64,000 bases of DNA from Capronia americana (taxonomy: Eukaryota; Ascomycota; Eurotiomycetes; Chaetothyriales; Herpotrichiellaceae): NCBI GenBank assembly GCA_016110215.1, contig JADWQD010000005.1, positions 868,001-932,000 on the forward strand. The letters are read 5' to 3'. Position 1 is the first letter of the stretch; each line of letters begins with the position of its first letter. The notes under the pieces are model-generated. The model worked only from the letters and a program-made list of their open reading frames with translations. It did no database searches and was not told the origin of the DNA. Made by a program: the position numbers and the translations under genes. Positions 12,401 to 23,226 of this stretch are shown here, in pieces.

Positions 12401-13627
12401 CTCTCGTCTCTGCTTCTCCCGCAACCTCGAAACCCCCAGCCGAGAGACATTCCACGTAGTGATATATAAGTCTTCCAATGCTCGTAACCAGATAAGCGCT
12501 GGACCAGCGGATCAGGAGATTGCAGAGCGTCCAGGCGTCGAGGCATCCAGCGCGCTACCGTGTTCCAAATCGAGCATCCTCATCCAGGTCCCCGCAGGCG
12601 TCGAGGAAGCGGCAGGGTTCACGAGAGGGTCCGTTAGCTCCAGGCATCCCTGTATCCCGCATCACTGTGGGATCCAAGCCCGACGGTCCAAGTGATGGAA
12701 TAGGTGTGCCGGCCTTGTCATTGGCGAGCGTTTCCCACGTCGCTTGACGTGGAGTGTGTGATGGCGGCCGAGGTGCAGCCAATCGAGCCTCTCTAAGCGC
12801 TCAAGGCCGTGCAGATGTCCTTGTTCCCTCAATCCTGGCTCACTTCTTCACCAACGACACTATTCATCCCACCCCCCTCGAATCGTCGCCATTTGCTCCG
12901 ACCAGATTCAACCTGCATGGGAGCTAGACAAGAATTGCCATGATTCGGCCACGCCAGGCAATTTCTGCGGGCTCACCTGCTTGTGCGGGGCCGCAATCAA
13001 CATGCCGGCCCATAGAGCTCGCGCAGTTGTGTTTCCATCATGTCGTTGGTACCTCGAGAGAGATGACCGCCATCTTCTCGAACCGTTCCTGTCGCTCCCC
13101 ATTGCGTATACCTGCTCTGCTGCGCCCCTCTTGCGCTTCGAGTGGAGGTGAGCGAGCGGTTTTGTTTCACTGTTTCATTTACCTCGCACGACTATCTCGG
13201 TGACTATCAGGTCAGGTGTCCGGTACCTGCGCCCTGGGCGATATTCCCGAGAGATCTTCTGTTCTCCTGACCTGGTGGTCACGACATCGTCCGATCGGTG
13301 CGGTGGTCCCTATAAGCACATCTGCAGGACAAGAGCCCTCCGCGGTTACCTTGCCGCCCGCCCGCGAGAATCGTCAGGCTTCCACAATCGGCCGCGAGAA
13401 AAGAACATATCCTGCCGCTAGCCACTCACCTGGTTCCACGACCGAACCTTCAGTCCAGATCCCAATAACCGACGCCCTGGATATACCCGTTGGACTCGGC
13501 TGTGGTCATGTTCCCGTCTCGGACTCTATAGCGGAAGAGGTACACAGAGCGCTATCCTCCTATATGGTGCCATTTATACAGTGCTGATACCCGGGCAGTC
13601 GCATCCTACTTCGGCGGACTCTTGAAC
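6450..13627. other. 7-kb gene-poor block with scattered coding-like fragments
   Basis: Apart from the small candidate gene at 9061-9414, nothing here can be assembled into a recognisable gene. Many short frames read like protein but break or switch frame within 30-60 codons. Examples are 6530-6730 minus (string EVKYGRSFYTETPAEVL), 8105-8395 minus, 9840-9930 plus, 10320-10560 plus (string DGKHVYLASSDWGRR), 11700-12120 minus (string KLVGTDGHGVWHLDYG) and 12870-13150 plus. Base composition is not strikingly AT-rich, so strong repeat-induced mutation is not obvious. The block could be decayed genes, an old transposon or unspliced small genes. The 3' end (about 13200-13627) is probably the leader of the WD40 gene. 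Confidence 0.45.
9061..9414 (+). CDS. Small coiled-coil protein, hypothetical, two exons
   Basis: ATG at 9061 follows GAACGAAG. Exon 1 (9061-9117) ends at a GTAAGT donor and exon 2 (9175-9414) follows an acceptor GATAG, with a 57-bp intron, giving 98 residues. The protein starts MGGGTAPQQQSLRKRRSQP, continues basic, then has a heptad-like region with strings DDDIRRLENQVNQLK and IERLEDLLESQRKSK, and ends in a Lys/Gly-rich tail. This looks like a short coiled coil. No family is recognised. The join removes an in-frame TAG, is phase 0 on both sides and makes a continuous charged protein, which is why I list it. It could also be one surviving part of a larger decayed gene, since a second donor-like GGTACC lies just before the stop. 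Confidence 0.4.
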
Positions 13628-16600
13628 ATGTCTGCAGGGCCGGGTCTGTCGCGGCAGAGATCCATCTCGAGCAAGTCGAAAGGAGTAATACTACCACCAG
13701 GTCCCAAGCCAAGGCCATCGAGCGAAGATGCTCCTTTCGAGCCTTGCGCGTCAACGGCATCCCTTCTCCTTATCGCGCACGGGTCGACCGTCTTGTGTCT
13801 GCACCATGACACGCTGGCGGTGGAGCGTCGGTTCGAGAAACATTCAAAGGACATTCAATTGATATCGGCCGACAACGTCAGTGAGACAGGGGCTGGGAGA
13901 CTTGTGGTGACTTACGATGTCGGACAAACGGCCATAGTATGGGACTTGTTCACCGGCGACCAGCTGTCTAGGTTCGTCTCGTACGAATCTTTGAAGGTTG
14001 CCCACTGGATGAGAAACGGAAATGTTGCATTTGGTAAGCCGAGTCGATCCTGTTGTGTCAGTCACCTGCTGAGAATGCGCCAGGCAATGCAAAGGGTGAG
14101 GTGATATTGTTCGAGCCTGCAACCAGCGACCATATCTCAGCTCGGACCATATTTGATCCAATAACGGCTATAGCTCCGTCGTCCGATTGCAAAACATATG
14201 CCATCGGGTGAGTAATTGTGGAGCAACGAGCCTGAGTGTGCAATTCTGATCTGCCGCAGCTATAACAACGGTTCTATCCTTCTAGCAGCACTACAACCTT
14301 CGTTCACTATCTTGCACACCTTAACAACTTCCAGGGCACCTTCACCGATTGTTTCGTTGACATGGCACGCCTCATCCTCAAAGCAGAAGTCGGATATGCT
14401 GGCCACTCAAACGGCCGATGGCGATCTGAGAGTCTGGAGTGTGTCCAAACCTGCGACTGTCGAAGCCCCTAAAGTCATCCGTGTTTTGAAGCGTTCCGAT
14501 ACGTATGTCCCTAGCCGGAACTGGATATCGTGGTCCAAAAATGGCCGCATTGTTCAATTCTCCGAAGGCAAAACTTGGGCTTGGGATGTTCGGACCAAGC
14601 ATGTCACCTATGAACCTGTCCCCACGGTCGAGGGAGTCAGGGCTATTGCTTGTCATGGACCAACGGGCACGCTGTTCACCTTGGGACCGGACTATACCGT
14701 CCAGCAGTACGATGTCGAGAGGGCGCTTCTCGTGGCGAATGTGCGACACATGCCACTGAGCGTGCCTCCGACCCCTCCCGAGGATTCAAGGGCCCCAACC
14801 TGGACCACTTCCGAGAGTGAAGAAGAGGTAGCATCCCCGCTTGTACGCGCAAGAGGGGAACTCCGGGCCTCTGAAGCAGCTAGGACTGGGCGTAATAATA
14901 TACCGAGTCCCCAGTCAGGTATCAGCTCGCAGAAAGGGGCGTTCAAGAACGGGATCAATGAAATCATCTCGCCCGCTGGCAGGACGGATTACACGACAAC
15001 CTCATTCGACACAGGCGTACAATCGAATTCGACGTTCAACCAGCTGCCTGTGCCGCTGCCTAGCCAACTCTATCAGCCCCAGTCTCCTGTGGCGGCTAGA
15101 ACGTCCAGGAAAGGTTCTCGTTTAAAGCAGGAGGTTATTATGAGCCCAGAAGAGAGGGTGGTGACAGAGCTCTTCCCTTACACCAGGGCCCGGCTGCATG
15201 ATGTGCCATATCGGGCGCCTAGAATGCTCGACGATGCACACATGACTCCCGACGACCTGCGGAGGCAGATGCTGAGTGTCGTGTTCGGCTGGGAGGAAGA
15301 CATTCAAGACCTCATTCGCGACGAGTTGAGCCGACAACCAAACGAGAGCCAAAACGCCATCTTTCTGGCTAAGTGGCTCGATGAAGACCCGGATTACCTG
15401 GCCGAGATCATGGGGTCTACCGGACTCGTCTCCCACCTTGACTGGATGCTTCTTGCCTTGGGCACAATCAGCAATCAAGTGGCAGCAAAAAAGATCACCC
15501 AAGTCTTCATTGAGAAGATGCTGAGCAAGGGTGACATCCATGCGGCAGCCACTCTCATGCTCGCCCTTGGTGACCGGAGTGACGCTATCGAGGTCTACGT
15601 CTCAAGACATCAGTACATGGAGGCGGTTCTGTTGACCTGCCTTGTCACACCTGACGACTGGCAGAGGCAGTCCTACCTTGTGCGTCGGTGGGGCGAGCAC
15701 GTTGTCGAAAACTCCCAACAGTCACTTGCTATCAGATGCTTTTCGTGTACAGGCGTTGAGCCATCTGACCCCTGGACATCTCCACATGCTCAGCAGGCAA
15801 CCAACACGTTCTTGGAGACGGTTTCTAGTCCTCGAAGTGCGTCACAGGCGCAGGTGCAGACCTTGGAACCTATGGAATACCCAGCAATTTTCCAGAAAAC
15901 ACTCGAGAGACGACGAACCCTTGATGCGCCAACACCCGTGGCGATGCCTCCGCCTCACATAATGCAGACGATGCAACCCCCTACACCCTTCCGCACTGCC
16001 GCCGCTCTGGGAACAAGAATCACTCCCCAGACATCAGCCCTCAAGCTAGTCACCTCGTTCGGCGTGCAACCCAACAATAACTACAAATTCCCCGGCCTAA
16101 AACCAGAGGACCGCACTCCGACTGTTGCTGCTGCTGTCACGCCGATCGCAGAATCAGCCATCGATAGATCTGCTCTGTCGCCTGGGGGTCTGGGCTCGTA
16201 CCGATTGAACAATATCCGCAGTATCAACAGTGCCCTTTCCGCCAAAACGGCAACTCCGGGTGGCTTCCAACCCAGTAGATTGGCGGCAATTGGGGAAACA
16301 CCAGTTGATGTTGAGTCACCGCAATTTCCTACTTCGGTACCCCAGAGATCTGTCTCTGTACCTGCCGAGTTAGCATCGTCCAAGCTGGGCGAGGTCGACG
16401 AAGCAGCCGGCGCCAACGAGCCGCAGCGGGCTAAGCAGCCCTCATTGACTCTTCTTACCTCGGCGCGTTACGAGCCATCCATGAGAACGCCTGTCAGAGA
16501 AACTCCACAGACCGCTGTTGGGCCCCAGACGGCCATCAAGTTTCCGTCCTCCGCCTACAATGTGCTAGGCCACGACGAACCTGCCGCAGATCTGTCCCGT

Positions 16601-18850
16601 TCCAAGCCTGGCTCCAGAAGCCGGAAGCCTGATGGACTTTCCATCCAGACGGGCCATGTCTCTAGCCAGGAGTTTCTGCCGGCTGAAAGCTACGGCGAAT
16701 CGATAAGCCGGCCTGTGACAACTGGGTCATACTCCAATACTCAACTTGATATCACGGGTGACCTGACAAGCCCACCGACAACTGGTCAAAGTTATCGCAG
16801 TGCGAAAAGTCCCATGGTAACGGGTCGAAGTATTGATCAGTATATTAGCAGCCTAGAGCAGGCTCAGTACTATTCAAAACATGCTCGAGCGCGTGGGTAC
16901 AGCAGTACAAGCAAGCAATCTCGAGATGACCTGCCTGAACGGAAGAAAGGCAGAGAAGAGGAGAGAGACACGCGACGAGCGATTCCATCTGGCAAACGTT
17001 CGCCCTCTTCGCCCATTCCCATGTCACCAGAGGACCTTCGCATGTACAGCACCAGTGTCGAGAGTTTTGAGTCTTTGTACAGTTCCAACTATTCTGGGCT
17101 CGAAAGGTCAGGTACACCGGCGAGCATGTCCAAGGTGAGCCGACGCGGATCTCAATCGACAGCAAAAGGGGCAAAGGCTCGCAAAAGATCTCAGTCCAGA
17201 CAAGCCGGCACACGAAGCAAGACAGCCAGCCGGCAACCCAGTCCGGATCCTGCATTGTTCTCTCCCAGAGGCCGCAGCTCTTCCCGCAAGGAGAACCTAG
17301 GGCACCGGTCTCCCTCCTCCCCCCGACCTATGGTACCGTCCGAAGAAGACCGGCAGAGCCGCTTCGATCAAGATTCGGCGTTGAGGCTTGTTTCTCGTGA
17401 CCGCCACCGGCTGCACCGGAGCACCAGTCGCCAACCTGCACGCAGCACAAGTGCGCGACGGGACCGCTCGCCAGATCGGCGAAGAGTGCGTGCTCGATCT
17501 CGCAGTCGCCCAACAGAAGAAGCCACGACGAGTTTAAGTCGCAAGCCAAGCCGAAATGAACGTCATCGACGCAATCGGCGACCTAGCGATGCGACGTATG
17601 ATCGGAGTGCCCATCTAGACGACCCCGAAGACAGCATGCCCAGCGACGTCCCCCCGAATTGGGATATCCTTTCCAGATCTACCGGTCAACCTCAGTCCGC
17701 TCTTGAGCGAGGCAGAGGTCAGACGCCAGCAGAACAGCTTGAAGCCCGTCGACTATCGCTGACTCGTCGTCCATCTGTCCCCAATGTTCCGCTACCTACA
17801 CAGACTTTATCACACGAAAAATCTGCTTCGGCGGGTAATGCAGCGGCGCCGTTCGCACAGTCTTACACTGATGATGGACCAAGGCTTAACTCCCTTGCGA
17901 ATGACTATGCTTTGGCACCAGAAGTAACTGGCCTGGGCGTTATCACTGGCAGACCCACCACGCCCCGAGCAATGCAGGCCGATTCCGCCATCCCCGACGA
18001 TGAAGCTGGATCCGGACTCGACACGAACGGGGCACAACTGCTTACAAGTGATGTGTACCGCCCACCTACACGAGGAGAAGACGTAAGCCGACCCGGCTCC
18101 ACACGGCCTCCAGCATCCCTCGAATTCCTGACCCAAATCCCCAAGCACCCGGCCTACGATCGTCGCATCGCAGGCAGTAGGTCAAGCAGCAAGGGAGCCG
18201 AAGCCCGCGCCAGCTCACGGAGCAGAACCGCTTCTCGAGATCGGACCACCCGGGTGTCCCCACGGGAACTTCCCATGGTATCTCCGCCCATCAGCGAGAG
18301 CGAGGCAGTCGTCTATGCCAGTCCAGTGCCGGCACAGCGACCCAATCCACCCATTCTGCCTGAATTGCAGCATCTTGTAGAACCACTTCCCCCACCACCT
18401 CCTCCTCCACCACCTCCGCCTCCGCCTGCACCTGCGTCAAAAATGCCCTTGTTCATGGCCAGTCCCAACTTATCCAACCTTCGTGGCTTCGACACCGTCG
18501 AGGCAGCGAACGTGGCGCTACCTATGTCGGCTATCGCCACGAAAACCACCTTTTTGAGGGATGAGGCCCCAAACACCGCCAACGTCGTCCCGCTGTCAGC
18601 AAATTCGCTGTCTGGAATAGGCCACCGGCGCGGCCGAAGCGGGAATGACAATCAAAGCGGTGGGGCGAGCTCAGGGGGCCAGTTGTTCAGCAAACTGAGG
18701 AACTTCACAGGACGCAACAGAAGCCCTTCTCGAGGCAGGAAGGGTGGCGACGATAACCAGGCAATGAGCCCTCGAATGGGAGGGATTGGGGAGAACGCGC
18801 ATCCAGCGCCATATGAGAGTATCCCGAGTGCTATGATGGGGAATGCTTGA
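13628..18850 (+). CDS. Large WD40 plus helical-repeat protein (Gemin5-like in fungi), with disordered RS-rich tail
   Basis: Three exons (13628-14033, 14084-14207, 14260-18850; introns 50 and 52 bp) give 1706 residues. Residues 1 to about 400 look like WD40 blades, with strings such as GQTAIVWDLFTGDQL, DGDLRVWSV and KTWAWDVRTKHVTYE. About 480-640 is a helical-repeat stretch (GDIHAAATLMLALGDR, then SDAIEVYVSRHQYMEA and WGEHVVENSQQSLAIRC) that resembles the region after the WD40 part of Gemin5. The rest is disordered and rich in Ser/Pro/Arg, with many RS and SR dipeptides near 1090-1240 and a run of about 14 prolines near 1552-1566. Gemin5 binds snRNA for Sm-core assembly in animals; a similar RNA-binding or scaffold role here is inference from shape only. 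Start chosen at the first in-frame ATG after splice-free upstream sequence. Confidence 0.85.
18384..18430 (+). repeat. CCN microsatellite encoding a polyproline run
   Basis: Repeated CCA/CCT/CCG codons inside the WD40 gene encode about 14 prolines in a row, just before APASKMPLF. This is a possible profilin, SH3 or WW ligand. Mixed proline codons argue for selection on the protein rather than pure DNA slippage. Confidence 0.8.
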
Positions 18851-19240
18851 GTCTGCAGATGTGGTGATTAATGTTGGTTGCTGTTGTCGACTGCTTTTGT
18901 GAAATGATGCGATGTTTTGAAGCGAGAAAACCGAAAAAAAGCGAAGACTGATGGATGGCTCGCGAGGGCTCAAAAGCAAGCATGCAATGTCTGAACGACA
19001 TGTATTCAATTCTCGACGATCCTTGCTGATGAGCGACTGTATGTTTGGAGCGATGGGCTCTGCGAGCGATGTTGCTGGTTTGGGACGGGGGTGTTGGAAC
19101 TTGGAATTTGGGTAATAGTGATGGGAAGTGAGACGGTGGAGGACACTAGGCACGCAGGCCAAGGCAGCTTTACAGCACAATCCAAGTGTCCTGACACCTG
19201 TTCCTGCGATCTTGTCATGTTCTCTCACTAATCCTAGCTC

Positions 19241-19290
19241 CAGGCACGCAGGCACGCAGGCACGCAGGCACGCAGGCACGCAGGCAAGCA
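19241..19290. repeat. 8-bp tandem array, unit GGCACGCA
   Basis: About six head-to-tail copies of an 8-bp GC-rich unit, ending in degenerate copies (GGCAAGCACG). Simple minisatellite. Confidence 0.9.
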
Positions 19291-19989
19291 CGTAGCGTAG
19301 GTGAGTCAAGATCCTGGCAAGGCGGGACTGGAACTGTTCAGAGGCAAGCAAAGGTCCATGTATATTTACGTGGATACGGACGGACTCGCTCAGGAGCCAC
19401 CTAGCTACGTAGCTAGGCATATATCAAATACAGTAACTAATTACTGCTTACGAACGGCGTGTCTCGCGAAGCCGATTTTCACCACCGGCTATCGTACACC
19501 ATGGATGGATAGACTGTATCTGCTGATGCTGATGCTGATGCTGGTCCTGTGCAGTAACTGAAGAAGGTAGTAGAGTAGAGTAACGTTTGGTTAAGCAGTG
19601 CTACGTGATGTGCTGTGTTCGACACGTAGACTCGACTCGCCTTTCCGGTCGTTCTGGCGTGTACTGTAGCCTTCCATGAAGTACCGTGGGGAGTTCATAC
19701 TGTAGGAAGAAGTCCACCACGCCCGCCACGCCTCCCTAGGGTGGCTAGAGTATGTATTGATAGCTGATTATTGACCTGTTGTCGATTGTCTCACCGTGTC
19801 TCGTCTAGTCCGTTGTGGCCTAGTCTGTTCCGCGATGCCGCTGCTCGGTACGCAGCACACCTTATATCTGAAGGGATTGTGGCGGCATATCCTTGGTATG
19901 TTCGGCCCGCGTGCTCGGATGCCATTGCTGATCCTAGGTCGTGGGTGCGGGTGGAGTGGTAATATCGCGTTCGTTGAAACGTCAACTGC

Positions 19990-20036
19990 CCTCTGCCCTC
20001 TGCACTCTGCACTCTGCACTCTGCACTCTGCACTCT
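19990..20036. repeat. 7-bp tandem array, unit CTCTGCA
   Basis: About six copies of CTCTGCA/CTCTGCC in a row. The opposite strand reads as a purine-rich TGCAGAG array. Confidence 0.9.
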
Positions 20037-20349
20037 ACCCCGATGATGGTCCTTCCTCTCCCCGACGATTAACATCAGATCCTGGCTCTCAGCTCCCAGT
20101 TCTCGGCGCATGTAGGCTTACTGCTTGTAACCTCACCCATATTGCCGGATTTTGACTTTGTCGTCCATCAGGCCTTGCACGTATTGCACCTCGTTCATGA
20201 CTGCGTTGAATGTAAGATTTCAAGTGGACGCCCTCATCCATGCTTTCGTTGAAGTGCATGCATTCCATGTAGACGCCCTCATACCACTCGACATTGAATC
20301 TGGGTACCGAGTATTTCTACTCCCTCTCTCGTCGTGATAGCTGCCGGTA

Positions 20350-20583
20350 TCAAACGCCCCCGCCGCTCCGTCCCACAGCGACACTTAGATCGCGGTCCTT
20401 CCTCATGGCAATGTACCGCTGCTTTTCCTTCTCGGCCTGGATCCAGTTCCGGCGGCCCTCCTCTTCAAGAAGTCTCGTCCGTTCACGAGATTTCGACTCT
20501 AGCCGCCGCAGCCAGAGGTACGATGTCAACGGGATGAAGAAGATGGCGGTGAGGAGGAGGGTGCGCGAACGACTGCGGGCCAT
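20350..20583 (-). CDS. Small single-pass membrane protein, hypothetical
   Basis: The frame from the ATG at 20583 gives 77 residues. It starts MARSRSRTLLLTAIFFIPLT, a short basic N-terminus followed by one hydrophobic helix (about residues 8-25), then a long charged helix (string RLESKSRERTRLLEEEGRR) and a glycine-rich end. This layout resembles small mitochondrial inner-membrane assembly factors, but I see no family signature, so no function is given. The frame also runs 24 codons upstream to an ATG at 20655 (start MSTEHTASPPP), but the inner ATG directly precedes the basic/hydrophobic N-terminus and is preferred. The absence of antisense conservation cannot be checked here. Confidence 0.55.
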   Translation of the reverse strand: MARSRSRTLLLTAIFFIPLTSYLWLRRLESKSRERTRLLEEEGRRNWIQAEKEKQRYIAMRKDRDLSVAVGRSGGGV

Positions 20584-21475
20584 CAAGTCAGAGGAGAAGA
20601 TCTCAAGGAGGCGGAGTATGTCTGGGGGCGGACTTGCAGTGTGCTCAGTGCTCAACAGGGTATACGTACGTCAGATAAGGACCGGGTCGATAGCCCGGGA
20701 TAGAGCTCTGGGGGTGAGGGTTGGGATGTGGGTCGGGCATTGGGAGAGAGAAGCGCTGATTCAGTTGCAGAAATGCAACTGCGCTTGCTCGTGTGGCGCA
20801 AGACTGGTTTGGAGCTTCTCAGATCAGGTGGCGCTCTGGACCACAGCTTGGGAGGCAGCCTTCTGGCGAGCTCGGCAGGTATGTGTGGGCATCAACGAAC
20901 GGATGGATAGATGAAATCGATCTCAGAGGCGGCAGTGTCTCCGAGAAGTTAGGCCGACGCTGTTTCACGCAGAGCAGACCTTCGTCACCGTCACTGAAGA
21001 GGCAAACGGAAGTAGTACAGACAATCGACGGCCAGATTACACTATGTTTCTGCTCGGGGCTGGTCACTCATGGCTCATCATCGGTTTGAGGAGAGCCTTG
21101 TTAACTTTCCCTGGGGGTGGGCGATACGATGATCGGCCGGATTGATTGGCGAGTAGGAGACGCGGAGAGTTTGGAGAAAGAGAGTGCAGAGTCGAGCCAG
21201 GCCATTGACCTCGTTCTCGACCCGTTTCTGCGGGGGAGCGGGAACAATCTTCGAGTCCACACCCGATGTAGGCAGGAGTTGATCGACTCCCGCTCTCGTC
21301 TCTCATGTATCTTGCCCTATGTTGCAATAATACGAGCACCACAGTCATCGTGAAGCGGCTTGAATCAGACGCCCCCAGCATGCTGCATGGGCCTTCAAAT
21401 CAAAATGCTCGTGCCGCAGCACAGCCACGGTCTCGCTAAAATGCAACAACCCAAATCGACGACCACATACCCTCC
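20584..21475. other. Intergenic region, no supported gene
   Basis: This holds the promoter of the small membrane protein and the 3' side of TMA46. Several short open frames overlap on both strands without an ATG-to-stop product that looks real. Confidence 0.5.
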
Positions 21476-22711
21476 TCAGCTTGGATCCTTCGTTCCACTA
21501 CTCTCTCCATTAGTTCCGCTCGGACCTTCCCCATTGTCGTCCTTGCTGCCGTCGGCATCGTCACCACCTTCTTGACTCTCGGCGTCATTACTGTCGGTGT
21601 CGTCATTCCGGTCTGATACCGGTTCGCCATTTGTCTTGGCCAACCGCTCTTCCTCCTTCAGCTGTCGTAGCCTCTCGGTCTCCTTGCGCATGGCTTCGAG
21701 ATTCCATGCTCCCTGATCTCCACCGTCGTCGTCGTCGTCGTCGTCATCCTCGTCATCCTCGCTATCTTCATCTTCGGAATCCTTCCAATGGCCACTCTCG
21801 AACATGGCTCGGCCTGTTGCTTCCCTGGCTTTCAATGCTTCCGCTTCGGCGGCCTTCTTATCAAGGCGTTCCTTCTTCCACTTGGCGAATGTCTCCGGAG
21901 TGACGGGTGTCAGGGTGCCGGTCAGTTTGTGTCGTTCGGACTCAAGGAAATCTTCCAGTGTCAATGTTTTCAGCGGGGACTTGTCCATCAGGGCCTTTTC
22001 AGCCCTTCTCTGTTCTTTTGTCTTGAGCACGAATCTGGACAGGTTTGTTAGCAAAAACTTCTAGTATAGCAACAGATGCAAATCATCATACCCAGGCGGT
22101 AGACTGTGTCGGTACATGCACTTGTCGCCTCCATTCGGGCATGTCCAGAACCAGCCGTATTTCCCATCCTCTACTGCGGAAACGAAGTGTTTGCAGACCT
22201 TGTCCGTGGTCGTTCGAGGATTGCCGTGTTTGCTCATCACGACCTTTCGTAGTTTTTCCTCATCCCAGTCGTCCATATTGTCCTTCTCTTTCTCTTCTTT
22301 CTCTTGTTCCCGCGTGTCTTGGTACAGGTCCCTCTTGGCCACCTTCTTCCCGACTTCGAGGTCATGGCTGAACTTGCATTTCTTGCCCTTCTCGCAGTGG
22401 CCTTGCTTGAAGAATTGACAGAGCACGGTCTTCGGATCGACTCCGAACGGCACTTTCTGAACCTGAATCGGCTTGAAGAGTTCTGCCGCTTCGGCCTTTG
22501 CCTTCTCGGCAGCCTCCTTCTCTTTCAGCCGTTGCTCCTTCTCGGCCTCTTTACGTTTCTCTTCGGGCGACTTGTTGGACTTTGCCTGTGCTTGGAGCTG
22601 GGCGATTTGTTTCTTCGCGCTGCCACCCTTTTTGTTTTTCATACCAAAGGTCTTGTCATCGACCGTGGCTTTGGCCTTTTTGGGCTCTTGTTGCTTGCCC
22701 TTTGGCGCCAT
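21476..22711 (-). CDS. TMA46: CCCH zinc-finger translation-associated protein Tma46 (ZC3H15/DFRP1 family)
   Basis: Two exons (22711-22092 and 22034-21476; 57-bp intron, donor GTATGA, acceptor GTCCAG) give 392 residues. The start MAPKGKQQEPKKAK and DDKTFGMKNKKGGSAKK match the family. A charged helix precedes the first CCCH finger, CQFFKQGHCEKGKKCKFSH. The second finger spans KVCKHFVSAVEDGKYGWFW and CPNGGDKCMYRH. After the intron comes the DFRP-type region (string KTLTLEDFLESERHKLTG). A run of about 11 acidic residues (DDEDDDDDDDD) and a Ser/Gly/Asp-rich tail close the protein. Yeast Tma46 associates with ribosomes and with the GTPase Rbg1; human ZC3H15 stabilises DRG1. It shares a divergent promoter with the gene at 23227. 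Confidence 0.93.
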
Positions 22712-23226
22712 GTTGGCTGCAATAGGGACACGGATGCTAGAGCTGCTCTGTGTTGGCTAGGAGTTTAGTGACGGACGTTGCTGGTGAGAGGCTGAAGTGG
22801 CGTTCACTCTGCAGATCCGGGCTCCCAAGACTAGATAATACCGTGAGAGGCCCGATCGAGGTGAATCTGTCAGCGGCGTACAAAGAGGCGGAGAAGGTGG
22901 CAGCGAAGAATGGTTCGAGACGTGCCTGGAGGAGTCTCCAAGAGGCAATCGCTGGTGTTGAATGGATGGTGAGTGAACGGTGGGTGAAAGTGGGCTGCGG
23001 ATCTTTTCTCGGTGACTCTGTGTTTTGTGGGGAAGTCACTGACATCAGTCAACACGCACAAGTCGCATGAGCTCGAGAAGCTCTCTTGATGCCTCCGTTA
23101 CATCCACGAACCTCTCTAGCCGTTCTGCACAAGTCTTGGTGAGCTGATGGTGTTCGATTGGAGTTCATATTACCTGGCATCATAGACTGGGACTCTACAA
23201 AGAACGCGCACCACGCAGCAGTCGCC
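22712..23226. promoter_or_regulatory. Divergent promoter between TMA46 and the two-TM gene
   Basis: About 515 bp separate two divergent start codons. Open frames on both strands (for example 22750-23070) start on TTG and are mutual shadows, so I treat this as promoter and leader sequence. No specific motif is claimed. Confidence 0.5.

Larger units (their letters stand above)
18851..20349. other. Repeat-rich intergenic region
   Basis: No gene is supported. The stretch carries several short tandem arrays (listed separately), an 18-bp perfect palindrome at 19400-19417, and near-duplicate words (GTGGACGCCCTCATCCATGC and TGTAGACGCCCTCATACC) at about 20223 and 20267. It lies between the convergent 3' ends of the WD40 gene and the small membrane-protein gene. 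Confidence 0.6.

Noticed and set aside
13216..13587. 124-codon plus frame just upstream of the WD40 gene as an extra 5' exon
   Set aside because: A 59-bp intron (13540-13598) with good signals exists, but the phase does not join to the WD40 frame and the joined frame stops at once. It may be a leader intron.
22750..23070. 106-codon plus frame between TMA46 and the next gene
   Set aside because: It has no ATG start, overlaps open frames on the other strand and sits in a divergent promoter.
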